Assembly: GCF_002100115.1 (NCBI RefSeq)
Contig: NZ_ANBM01000002.1
Span: forward strand, 238,924-302,923
Length of the DNA stretch: 64,000 bases
Origin: Anaerovibrio sp. JC8
Lineage (GTDB): Bacteria; Bacillota; Negativicutes; Selenomonadales; Selenomonadaceae
Direction of reading: 5' to 3'
Position numbers and translations under genes: made by a program. Shown piece by piece: positions 16,501 to 24,400 of the stretch (position 1 is the first letter of the stretch; the number at the start of each line of letters is the position of its first letter). Under the pieces are notes generated by a model. That model did no database searches. It worked only from the letters and a program-made list of their open reading frames with translations, and was not told the DNA's origin.

Positions 16501-19246
16501 CACCAGTAAAGAAGCCCGTTGGGGTCGCGGTAAGAATATTATAATCTCCCACAGCTGTAGGCGTTTTAAAGCCGCTGCCAGTAACGGCAATAATACCGCT
16601 GTCGAGTTTTCCCCAAGTGCTATTCACAGTACCAGTGCTGGAACCGTCCCACTTGGAAATATCTACAGTTTCAAGAGTCTTGCTGGTTACAGCATATTGA
16701 ACTATGCCGTCACCTGTAGTAACGTCACCCTTCAATGTACCAGTAAGGTTTGCTGCATTATTTATGCCATAGCTAACCTTCTGGCTTACTGGGGAGCCCT
16801 TTACTGTAAGGTTTGGTTTAAGGTTATTGGCACCATAAAGCAATCTCCAATGGTTTCCCGTGGCAACATCATTGACGGAAGTAGCTCCATCAAAAGTAAA
16901 CGTCAACTTAGATGCGTCCACGCCGTTGTTTCCTACATTATTGAAATTATAGCCTGTCCCCGTAATTTCCCGGCCAGTGTCCCATTTCATTTCACCCAGG
17001 GTGATGGTATCTACGGCCATGGACTCGGCATAGTATTTCAAGGTTGCGCCGCTGTCTTCCGTCTTAATACCGCCGGTTTTGCCGCCAGCCAGAGTTACGC
17101 CATTTTGGGTATCGTCAGTAACCCGCTCATCGCTTTTGTAAACCTTGGACCCGGATACGGTGCCGAAAGTGTTTGCAGCCAAGTTGTTAAAGAGGATTTT
17201 ATCTTCCGCCAGGGAAGGAAAATTCCCTGTCTCCACCGCTATGTTGGTGCCTGTCCAGTTGGTAGGAAGCCCCATACCGTCTGCGCCCGTCCAACCATTA
17301 AGGTTCATGCTGCTAATGGTACCGCCAGTAATGGTATATTTTACATCAGTGCCAGATACCCCTACTGTACCCGTACCAGTACCTTTATAGGCAATATTAT
17401 TGTCGGTAAATTCAGCAGCTACCTTGGCATTGACCGGCTGGGTAAGAGTGTAGGATGTGGCACTATCCAGCCCCGTAGCCCCGGTAATCATACTGATGGA
17501 AGCGTTCGGTGCAGTAGCCTTGCCTGTAAAGGTCAGATTTGATGCGTCAAGTTTGGTTAATCCCGAAAATTCATACCCTGTAGGTGCCGCCATCGACGTT
17601 CCCCAGGCCATCTGCTCCAAAGTAATCTCCTTTACACCATGGATCCCGGCATAATAGGTCAGTGCCGAGCCATTTGACGAGACTTTGACTCCGCCGCTAC
17701 CATTGCCTTCCATGATGATTCCATTTTGGAAATCATTACGAAATTCTTCTCCTTCGCTTTTATAAGCGATGGCATCAGCGATTTGATTGTCAGTGAAAAA
17801 TCCCTCACTTGCTGTCAGAATATTCTTGGAAGTAGTCCCTTCCGGCAATGTTGGAGCAAAAGTGCCTGTCGCCGTAATAGAACCAGCCGTAAGGCCATTT
17901 TCCAGGTCTGTCGTGGAAAGAGCCACCGTATTGCTGGCGTCCCACCCCGCTAAATCGATACCCGTGAGTTTGTCCTTTGCGATTGTATATTGCACCTTAT
18001 TATAAGCATCGTTAATGGAAAGGGTGGTCTTTCCCACCAATTTTTTAAGCGTTACATTATTCGTCAATGTCTGCGGAGTATTTGGTGTACCAGCATTGAT
18101 AACTTTGCTTTTTGTCGTGGAGTTAAATGTCTGCGAACCGCCATTATACGTGACCGTGATGGAATTTAAGCTTTGTGGGGTTTGTGCGTCAGGTGTCCCT
18201 TGGTACCATGCACCCTCAAGCAACGTCATAGTGCCGGGAGCAGAATTTAAAATATTTATGTTGGATATATCCAGTTTGGCGCCATTTTGAAAACCTATAC
18301 CGCTCGTTGCCTTTAATACAGGCACAGACTCGCTCCAGTTAACCTTACGAAGCACAATCGAGTCAGCACTCTTTACCATTTTTACTGTGTTGTTTGAACT
18401 GCCAGACCACGCATTAGCAGCTGTAGTGATGGTTGCAGTTGTTGAGCCATTATAAACTCGGGAACCGCCAATATAGATATTATTATCCGTAAACGAACCT
18501 GACCCACCGCTAACAGTCGCGGCAAAAGCTCCAGCAATGATTGCATTTTCCAACCCCGTGGTTGTGCCATACAGATTTAAGCTGTTATGCTCCATTATAT
18601 TAGGTGATGCAACGTTGGAATTTACTGCATAAACACCACCAATATAATTTCCATTAGTGAATGTGCCACCACTTATGGTAACGCTGTTATAACGCATCTT
18701 CTTTGCAGCCGCACCAGTAATATAACCTATACTAGATGTAGTAGCAGTAGAACTCCCTGCGGTAATTTCCACCTTGTTATAATTTGCCTCACCATTGCCT
18801 GAACCATAGCCACCAAAAACACGCTTGAAACTTCCACCATCTATAGTTACAGTGTTATTATTGATAAGGTTATTGTTTTGCGGGGATGAGTAATTACCAT
18901 AGCCACCATAAATATACTCTACATTGCCATTCTTCAATGTAACCGTGCGGCCACTTAAACCTACATTATCCGTTGCGCTATAACCACCAGAAAATCCCCA
19001 AATATTCAAACTTGAGGAATTAACCTTCAAGCCCGTATAAGTCGTCCCATCTTTTAGATAATAAACCGTTTGCTGCTGCTCATCTTGGAAACCATCTACG
19101 TTTGCACTGTATGCTCCACCGCTAGGGTTCTCGGTGATTGGAAGTTCTTCCGCCTCGGCCACAGGCCCAAAAAGGCTCCCGCTGCCCAATATCAATGCCG
19201 CCAATATAAGACGGGTCAATTCCTGCTTGCTTTTCTTGCTTTTCAT
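12584..19246 (-). CDS. Giant autotransporter 1 (type Va), intact
   Basis: A 2220-aa surface protein. An N-terminal signal peptide (MKSKKSKQELTRLI, hydrophobic to AALILGSGSLFG, then PVAEA) leads to a beta-helical passenger. Residues about 60-330 have Gly-rich NTVTIDGG-type turns. About 330-1200 hold several copies of a module with YTI...GxVxxxxLxxWxG. About 1220-1620 consist of 25-27-residue repeats of the form NEANVTGGSKVxGNVxGGxS. The C-terminal roughly 240 residues, from KKHSTFEYGAFFEYGNG to the terminal Phe, are an autotransporter beta-barrel. ATG with GGGAGGGGAG upstream. The passenger is probably displayed on the cell surface as an adhesin; no ligand can be inferred. Leader and barrel DNA match autotransporter 2 almost exactly. 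Confidence 0.88.
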   Translation of the reverse strand: MKSKKSKQELTRLILAALILGSGSLFGPVAEAEELPITENPSGGAYSANVDGFQDEQQQTVYYLKDGTTYTGLKVNSSSLNIWGFSGGYSATDNVGLSGRTVTLKNGNVEYIYGGYGNYSSPQNNNLINNNTVTIDGGSFKRVFGGYGSGNGEANYNKVEITAGSSTATTSSIGYITGAAAKKMRYNSVTISGGTFTNGNYIGGVYAVNSNVASPNIMEHNSLNLYGTTTGLENAIIAGAFAATVSGGSGSFTDNNIYIGGSRVYNGSTTATITTAANAWSGSSNNTVKMVKSADSIVLRKVNWSESVPVLKATSGIGFQNGAKLDISNINILNSAPGTMTLLEGAWYQGTPDAQTPQSLNSITVTYNGGSQTFNSTTKSKVINAGTPNTPQTLTNNVTLKKLVGKTTLSINDAYNKVQYTIAKDKLTGIDLAGWDASNTVALSTTDLENGLTAGSITATGTFAPTLPEGTTSKNILTASEGFFTDNQIADAIAYKSEGEEFRNDFQNGIIMEGNGSGGVKVSSNGSALTYYAGIHGVKEITLEQMAWGTSMAAPTGYEFSGLTKLDASNLTFTGKATAPNASISMITGATGLDSATSYTLTQPVNAKVAAEFTDNNIAYKGTGTGTVGVSGTDVKYTITGGTISSMNLNGWTGADGMGLPTNWTGTNIAVETGNFPSLAEDKILFNNLAANTFGTVSGSKVYKSDERVTDDTQNGVTLAGGKTGGIKTEDSGATLKYYAESMAVDTITLGEMKWDTGREITGTGYNFNNVGNNGVDASKLTFTFDGATSVNDVATGNHWRLLYGANNLKPNLTVKGSPVSQKVSYGINNAANLTGTLKGDVTTGDGIVQYAVTSKTLETVDISKWDGSSTGTVNSTWGKLDSGIIAVTGSGFKTPTAVGDYNILTATPTGFFTGAKIDSAIAYQPSGTYSETENNITISGKQAKGVKASGDGTALQYSIGAAYIDTIGLGKVTYNKGAVLMDKSSAMYNYSSVKSLDKSGFGINMSDDQKKTAKANDFMTLLKANNTLNNIVAQDTGKLNYTYTANPGLTVKGAVTGNVSASGGSVLYTVDSNKASDINVGKVAWNSSYARSADEIAYTDAFVNADNVAFTGVSTLNKGDTMKLVTNFGNSVNKVRGGIFTLDNGKTGKGHAYWDSATQSLVYVVDRGIDEEVETKNAVATKTTVDGENPHKGDVPGGEAQGDGEAKDNETKVKNSHIQKNDDGTGGDVNGGTSEDGDSTNNKAAVEDSEVDGDVNGGKSDTGNTKNNKTDIENTTVHGDVNGGSTSGGSGESSGNETTVGGNSTVDGDVNGGKTGGEGGTKENKVDVKGGSKVGGNVNGGHSGGNGESSGNEATVEGQSQVDGDVNGGKSDGNGDTKNNKADVKGGSKVGGNVNGGHSGGNGESSGNEATVEGQSQVTGDVTGGKSESGNTSENKANVKDGSTVGGSVIGGKTESGNTNKNEANVTGGSKVEKNVVGGQTNGSGTSNENKANVTGSEVGGNVVGGYSEKGNTNKNETAVTGGSKVTGNVIGGQSNGGGTSNENKANVTKSTVGGNVIGGYSKNGTVSTNEANVTGGSVGGSVYGGKTDGTEAAASNNVTLDGDVKVKGAVYGGYSENGTADGNVVTVKKAAVDDYIYGGKSKIRSSNDLVYFHDGTVLGIIGGGCDEAVSNSVSLLKGGVTEHVIGGFATTTATGNTVTLTGGTVNGSVIGGYGGTTTADNNTVNLGGGTVSGNTITSATLGVTIDGGVYGGYSVSGTTQNNTVNLFGTADVSNTGLFGGNLQYNGNILNIGYNKTPWTGGDQSVKNIKNFESMNFSVAPWSKSKAAVTISDGTASDLSMTTVGAKNVEFTGVKVVAVDDTMTLLDQSAVTNKAVNVNEDSDFTIGIAVEGTGKVALDANGNVVYNVKSVRATEQTHNTLMGAEATMTTLNVGNDYIGSAVDGLALPENTGKDGLATFAKLGGGKLTQETGSHIDVSTWNAILALGHKNVKKHSTFEYGAFFEYGNGNYTTYNDAAQRGDGSTRYTGGGLLAKWYTPKGLYVEGSLRAGTVHEDANSLLRDNMGNAYSYNTDTGYYGFHVGVGRELKLDRHTVLDVYAKYFYNHRNGTDFTVAGADYRLDDITSSLLRVGARYTEKRDDQWSFYGGLAYEYEMCGRAYGTVNGVDIRGADIGGGRIRGEIGAFMKPTADTPWGVDLNLTAYAGKKQGVMGSISTVYTF

Positions 19247-19366
19247 ATTACTCCCCTCCCTGGGTTAAATTTACTAATCCCATGCTAACGGGTCCTAAAG
19301 CTCTGGATTAATTCGACTAAATTCAGTGGTAGTTTAACACTCCCACTGAATAGTCTCATTGAAAAC

Positions 19367-19433
19367 AAAAAGCCGTCCCTCAGGCCGTAGGCAAGCCGCA
19401 AAAGCTCACCAACCTCCTGAGAGAAGGCTTTTT
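19367..19433 (-). terminator. Leader hairpin/attenuator-like terminator before autotransporter 1
   Basis: On the minus strand AAAAAGCCTTCTCTCAGG pairs imperfectly with CCTGAGGGACGGCTTTTT, and TTTTTGTTTTC follows. It lies about 120 bp upstream of the autotransporter start. It could end a small upstream transcript or attenuate the autotransporter. Confidence 0.6.
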
Positions 19434-19559
19434 CACATAGTTATGTACTTGTCGATGAGTGTCTACCGGAGCCGAACAGCTACCCCCCCCCGCGAGGACA
19501 GACTCAGGCACAAAAAAAACGCCCTGCACGTTGGTTGTCAATAGCTTCTGCGCTTTCAT
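19380..19559 (-). CDS. Leader ORF (59 aa) containing a G9 tract
   Basis: Starts ATG with GAAGGGAGTGACAAGGC upstream and begins MKAQKLLTTNVQGVFFVPES. Codons 23-26 contain nine consecutive G. With nine G the frame stays open for 59 codons and its stop falls in the terminator hairpin. In the other copy, with eight G, it stops after 31 codons. No family is recognised. It may be a leader peptide, a small protein or coincidental coding within an RNA leader. Confidence 0.4.
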   Translation of the reverse strand: MKAQKLLTTNVQGVFFVPESVLAGGGSCSAPVDTHRQVHNYVKKPSLRRLVSFCGLPTA

Positions 19560-19718
19560 GCCTTGTCACTCCCTTCGGGGTAAAATTGTAGATACCTATT
19601 TGTGTACCTCTTCGCCAAAAAAGCTGAAAATCCTGCAAAGCTAAATGCTATTATGATAATTTATCGGAAGAAAGAGGAGTTGCATTAAATAGCAGAAAGT
19701 CAGTAAACACCTGCTAAA

Positions 19719-20294
19719 TCATTTCTTTTTAAAAAATTCCTCTACTGCTGTAAAATCCACACAAAAGCGTACATTACCTTTTTCTTTTTGTTTTATATAT
19801 ATTTTGGTTGCTTTATTAACTATCTCATCTTTTATCTTTATACAAAACTGTAATTCTTTCTCCAGTAATTTTTTATATTTCCTGATTTCTTCTGTATCAG
19901 AATCAGCAGCATTTATATTAACCTCACTGTATAAATCTTCTGATACCGGTATCATCTTTTTTAAATCGAGAACAGCCAAGATATGTTTAACCTTCTTTGG
20001 TGATTCACTATTATTGAGAGAAAAGTAAATATCTTTTTTTGACATCTTGGACTCATCTGCAAATTCATAAACCAGAAAATAATCCTGAGATGAATTCTTC
20101 CAAGATACGTGCTTTCTTTTTGCGGAAGAAAGCGGAATGACATATTTTATATCATCTTCTTGAATAAGAATACCAACAAATGGCTTATTTTGATAGCCAT
20201 CTGAATAGCGAATCTCATCAGATACTTGGTGTAAATCGCGTAAATAATCGACATTTACATTAACCAAGCAAATTTTATCGTCTATTAATCTCAT
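19719..20294 (-). CDS. toxN: Type III toxin, ToxN/AbiQ family endoribonuclease
   Basis: A 191-aa protein matching the ToxN/AbiQ family. Near the N-terminus it has KPFVGILIQEDDIKYVIPLS followed by SAKRKH; the PLSS-x-K-x-KH motif holds the catalytic Ser/Lys region of ToxN. A later ILAVLDLKKMIPVSEDLYSE segment is the conserved core strand and Pro turn, and the C-terminus is a charged helix. Such toxins cleave cellular mRNA and are held inactive by their repeat RNA. The start at 20294 (GGGGTG upstream) lies just beyond the antitoxin terminator; an upstream start would overlap the hairpin. Transcription passes through the RNA repeats and leaks through the terminator, as in known ToxIN loci. More AT-rich than the flanking autotransporters, suggesting acquisition. 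Confidence 0.87.
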   Translation of the reverse strand: MRLIDDKICLVNVNVDYLRDLHQVSDEIRYSDGYQNKPFVGILIQEDDIKYVIPLSSAKRKHVSWKNSSQDYFLVYEFADESKMSKKDIYFSLNNSESPKKVKHILAVLDLKKMIPVSEDLYSEVNINAADSDTEEIRKYKKLLEKELQFCIKIKDEIVNKATKIYIKQKEKGNVRFCVDFTAVEEFFKKK

Positions 20295-20313
20295 AAAACA
20301 CCCCAAAATACAA

Positions 20314-20340
20314 AATGAGGAGGATTTCCTCCTCCTCATT
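20314..20340 (-). terminator. Terminator between RNA antitoxin and toxin gene
   Basis: AATGAGGAGGA pairs perfectly with TCCTCCTCATT (11 bp) around a 5-nt loop. TTTTG and TATTTT follow on the minus strand. It ends 19 nt before the toxin ATG. In ToxIN systems a leaky terminator here sets the RNA-to-toxin ratio. Confidence 0.85.
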
Positions 20341-20450
20341 CTTCCTTAATGGTCATCTCTTCGAGGCCAAGCCTCAGGGTTAATGGAGACCCTTCCTTAA
20401 CGGTCATCTCTTCGAGGCCAACGCCCCAAGGTTAATGGAGACCTTTCTTT
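20341..20450 (-). ncRNA. toxI: ToxI-type antitoxin RNA, two tandem repeats
   Basis: Two tandem units, 20392-20443 (52 nt) and 20341-20391 (51 nt), plus a 10-nt partial unit at the predicted 5' end. On the minus strand each unit opens with GGTCTCCATTAACC, has a small GRGGC/GCCTC hairpin and closes with GAAGAGATGACC and TTAAGGA. GGTC and GACC can pair across the unit. Differences are concentrated in the hairpin arm and keep pairing through G-U. Known type III antitoxins are tandem pseudoknot RNAs that bind the toxin. Repeat length here is longer than the 34-47 nt I recall for described families. Confidence 0.85.
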
Positions 20451-20456
20451 AATGAA

Positions 20457-20485
20457 ATGCTATCATATACAAACAAATTTGTCAA
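20457..20485 (-). promoter_or_regulatory. Promoter of the type III toxin-antitoxin module
   Basis: On the minus strand TTGACA (20480-20485), a 17-bp spacer and TAGCAT (20457-20462). The predicted start, about 20450, falls directly before the first full RNA repeat. It begins only 12 bp after the stop of the autotransporter 2 barrel. Confidence 0.75.
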
Positions 20486-20497
20486 TTTCTACTTATC

Positions 20498-21310
20498 TTA
20501 GAACGTATACACTGTGCTTATGCTGCCCATTACGCCCTGCTTCTTGCCCGCATAGGCGGTGAGATTCAGGTCTACACCCCATGGGGTGTCAGCAGTTGGC
20601 TTGATAAATGCGCCGATTTCGCCGCGGATTCTGCCGCCGCCAATGTCAGCACCACGGATGTCAACACCATTTACAGTGCCATAGGCCCTGCCGCACATCT
20701 CGTACTCATAGGCCAGACCGCCGTAGAAGCTCCACTGATCGTCCCGCTTTTCGGTGTAGCGTGCCCCTACCCGCAGCAGGCTGCTGGTAATATCATCAAG
20801 TCTGTAGTCAGCGCCAGCCACCGTAAAGTCGGTACCATTTCTGTGGTTGTAGAAATACTTGGCATAGACATCCAGTACGGTGTGTCTGTCAAGCTTCAGC
20901 TCACGGCCCACACCAACATGGAAGCCATAATAGCCGGTGTCGGTGTTGTAGCTGTAGGCATTGCCCATGTTATCCCGCAGGAGGCTGTTGGCATCCTCAT
21001 GGACAGTACCGCCACGGAGGCTGCCCTCCACATAGAGGCCCTTAGGAGTATACCACTTGGCCAGGAGACCGCCGCCGGTATAACGGGTGCTTCCGTCGCC
21101 ACGCTGTGCTGCATCGTTATAGGTGGTGTAGTTGCCGTTTCCATACTCGAAGAAGGCACCATACTCAAAGGTGGAGTGCTTCTTCACGTTCTTGTGGCCC
21201 AGAGCCAGGATGGCATTCCAGGTGCTTACATCAATATGGCTGCCGGTTTCCTGGGTCAGCTTGCCGCCACCCAGCTTGGCAAAGGTCGCAAGACCGTCCT
21301 TGCCGGTGTT
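20498..21310 (-). pseudogene. Detached beta-barrel of autotransporter 2
   Basis: 270 codons in the same frame as autotransporter 2, lying after its TAA at 21311-21313. It encodes NTGKDGLATFAKLGGGKL, the linker helix and a complete autotransporter barrel ending in VYTF, nearly identical to autotransporter 1. No ribosome binding site is seen after the stop; an internal ATG at 21187 begins KKHSTFEYGAFF inside the barrel. Without readthrough the barrel is not joined to its passenger. Confidence 0.85.
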
Positions 21311-21444
21311 TTACGGCAATGCCAGACCATCAACTGCGGAACCGATGTAGTCATTACCTACGTTCAAGGTGGTCATGGTAGCCTCGGCACCCATCAGGGT
21401 GTTGTGGGTCTGCTCAGTGGCCCTTACACTCTTTACGTTGTAAA
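20498..21444 (-). repeat. Barrel-coding repeat block, copy 2
   Basis: Counterpart of 12584-13530, about 947 bp, nearly identical. The nonsense base at 21313 is one of the few differences. Confidence 0.85.
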
Positions 21445-24400
21445 CCACGTTGCCGCTGCCATCAAGGGCAACCTTACCAGTACCTTCCACCACATTACCA
21501 ACAGTAAAGCTGGAGTCCTCATTTACCTTGGTTGCCTTGTTGGTTACCTTGGTCTGGTCAATGAGGGTCATGGTATCGTCCTTGGAGACGGACTTAACCC
21601 CGGTGAATACCACGTTCTTGGCACCTACAGTGGTCATGGAGAGGTCACTGTTTGTGCCATCGGTAACGGTAATCGCAGACTTGCTCTTGCTCCAAGGCAC
21701 TACGGAGAATTCCAGTGCCTCAAAGTTCTTTATATTCTTTACCAGCTGGTCGCCGCCGGTCCATGGAGTACCGTTGTAACCAATATTCAGGACATTGCCC
21801 GTAGCCTCGCTGGTACCACCAATGAGACCAGTGCCGGAAACATCTGCAATTCCAAAGAGATATAAGCTGTTATTTCTGGTGGAGCCTGTGCCGTAGCCGC
21901 CATAAACTCCGCCCTTGATTTCCCCAACACCCAAAATCGCGGAATCAGTGTCAGTTCCCTGTACAGTGCCGCCACCAAGATATACGGTGTTGTTTTCAGC
22001 GGTGCCGTTGCCGTAGCCGCCGATAACGCTGCCCTTAACGGTGCCGCCGGTCATCTGAACCTTGTTGCCCTTGGCAACGCCGTCAGTTCCCGTTGCAAAA
22101 CCGCCAATAACATGCTCCTCCACAGTACCGTCTGCAAGCTCGGCCAGGTTATTGAGGGATTCCTCGCAACCGCCGCCGATAATGCCCCATACGGAGCCGT
22201 TCTTAAAGTAAACCTCATCATTCTGGGAGAGATATTTACTCTTGCCGCCGTAGATATAGTCACGAATGGTGGTTCCATTGACAGTTACGCTGTTGTTGGC
22301 AGCGGAACCGTTCTCGCTGTAGCCACCGAATACGCCGCCATTTACGGTGCCACCCGTCAAGTTGACGGTGTTGGTGTCCGCCGGCTTGTTGTCACCCAGG
22401 GTCTTACCGCCGTAGATATTGCCATCTGTGGTTTCAGTGCCAATGGTGGCATCGTTCACAGTGACTGTATTGCCGGAGGCACTGCCGCCGGTGCTGTCAC
22501 CGCCGGAGAGGCTGCCCTTGATGATACTGCTGGCGATATTCACAGCATTGTTGTCGGCACTGCCGGTACCGGTGGTCTTGCCGCCGGATACGGAGCCGTT
22601 GACAGTGCTGCCCTCAGTAACATTGACCTCATTCTTGTTGGTATTGCCATTTTCACTCTGGCCACCCATAACATTACCGCCAATTTCGCTGCCGGTAACA
22701 GTGGCCTTGTTCTCATTGGAAGTGCCATTACCCTTGGTCTGGCCACCAATTACATCCTTTTCTACCTTGCTGCCGCCAGTTACAGTGGCTTCGTTCTTGT
22801 CGGTGCTGCCGCTTTCACTCTGGCCACCGGTTACGGAACCGCCTACAGTACTTCCATCAACAGTTGCCTTGTTTTCACTGGAAGTGCCGCTGCCCTTGTT
22901 CTGGCCGCCAATTACATCCTTATCTACCTTGCTGCCGCCAGTTACAGTGGCCTCGTTCTTGTCGGTGTTGCCGCTGGCACTCTGACCGCCGACTACGGAA
23001 CCGCCAATCTCACTGCCACCTTCTACTGTAGTCTTGTTTTCGGAGGAAGTGCCGCTGCCATTGTTCTGGCCGCCGGTAACATCACCGGTAACCTTGCTCT
23101 TGCCACTGACTTTTGTTTCGTTCTTGTCGGTGCTGCCGCTTTCACTCTGGCCACCGGTTACGGAACCGCCTACAGTACTTCCATCAACAGTTGTCTTGTT
23201 CTCATTGGAAGTGCCGCTGCCCTTGTTCTTGCCGCCGATTACATCCTTTTCTACCTTGCTGCCAGTGGTTACAGTGGTCTCGTTCTTGTCTGTATCGCCC
23301 TTATCGCTCTGGCCGCCAATAACATTGCCGCCTACGGTGCTGCCGGAAACGGTGGTCTTGTTCTCATTGGCAGTGCCGCCACCGCCGCTGGTACCACCGG
23401 TAACATCGCCTGTTACCTTGCTGCCGCCGCTGACAGTGCTTTCATTCTGGTTGGCATTGCCCTGTTCACTTCTTCCGCCGTTGACATCGCCGCCGACCTC
23501 ACTGCCATCCACTTCGGCCGTGTTGCCGGTGGACTCGCCGTTGCCACCGGACCCGTCGTTTTTGCCGGAGTGACCGCCGTTCACGTTGCCAGTAACCTTG
23601 CTGTCCTTAACATGGGTTTTGTTTTCTTTGGTATTGCCATCGCCGTCGCTCTGACCACCATTGACATCGCCGCCAACCTCACTGCCTTCCACTTCGGCCG
23701 CGTTGCCGGTGCTGTCACCGTTGCCGCCGGAACGACCGCCCGTTACGTTGCCGGTAACCTTGCTGCCGTTCTTAACGTTAGCCTCATTGCCCTTGGTTTC
23801 GCCATCGCCGTTGGTAGAGCCGCCGTTGACATCTCCGCCAACATTACTGTGATCTACATCAGCTTCGTTGTCTGTAGCGTTGCCGTTATCGCTCTTACCA
23901 CCGTTAACATCGCCCGCAATGGTACTGTCTTCCACATCAGCCTTGTTTTTCTTGGAATCGCCTTCCTCACTGGTACCGCCGTTTACATCACCGCCGGTGC
24001 CGTCAGTATTGGTAATGATTTTACCCTTAACACCCTGCTCGTTGCCGGTGGAGTCGCCATCACCCTTGGCCTCGCCGCCGATTACTGTACCCTGATGCTC
24101 CTGACCATCAGGAACAACCAGGATTGCCTTGTTGTTGGTGGCGCTTACTGCCGGCTGAACCTCACCGGCGCCCAGGGTAACCTTATACTTGAGTACGCCA
24201 CCCTCATAGTATGCAGTACCTTTTCCTGTCTTGCCATTCTCCAGAGTAAATATACCGCCCCTGGTCTTATTGATACCGCTTCCATAGTTGGTAACCAGAG
24301 TCATCACATCACCAGTGGACAGGTTGGACACCCCGGTAAAGAAAACATTGGAGGAATCCACCACCGCACTCGAGTAGTTAAGCTCAGCAGCATCACGGTT

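Larger units (their letters stand above)
19155..19638 (-). repeat. Leader repeat block, copy 1 (autotransporter 1)
   Basis: About 480 bp covering the signal-peptide codons and the 5' leader. It is nearly identical to 28395-28877. It contains a short ORF, a G-homopolymer (nine here, eight in the other copy) and a terminator-like hairpin. Identity ends at 19638, just before the toxin gene's downstream flank. No other gene is seen in 19247-19718. Confidence 0.85.

Noticed and set aside
20344..20450. ToxI repeats as part of the autotransporter 2 tail or a plain terminator duplication
   Set aside because: They lie downstream of the barrel stop, have their own promoter, are 51-52 nt units with internal pairing, and are followed by a separate terminator and a ToxN-like gene.
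22400..24060. Regular repeats in the autotransporters as a CRISPR array
   Set aside because: Units of about 75-81 bp vary gradually, stay in one reading frame and have no unique spacers. They encode NEATVTGGSKV-type beta-helix repeats.
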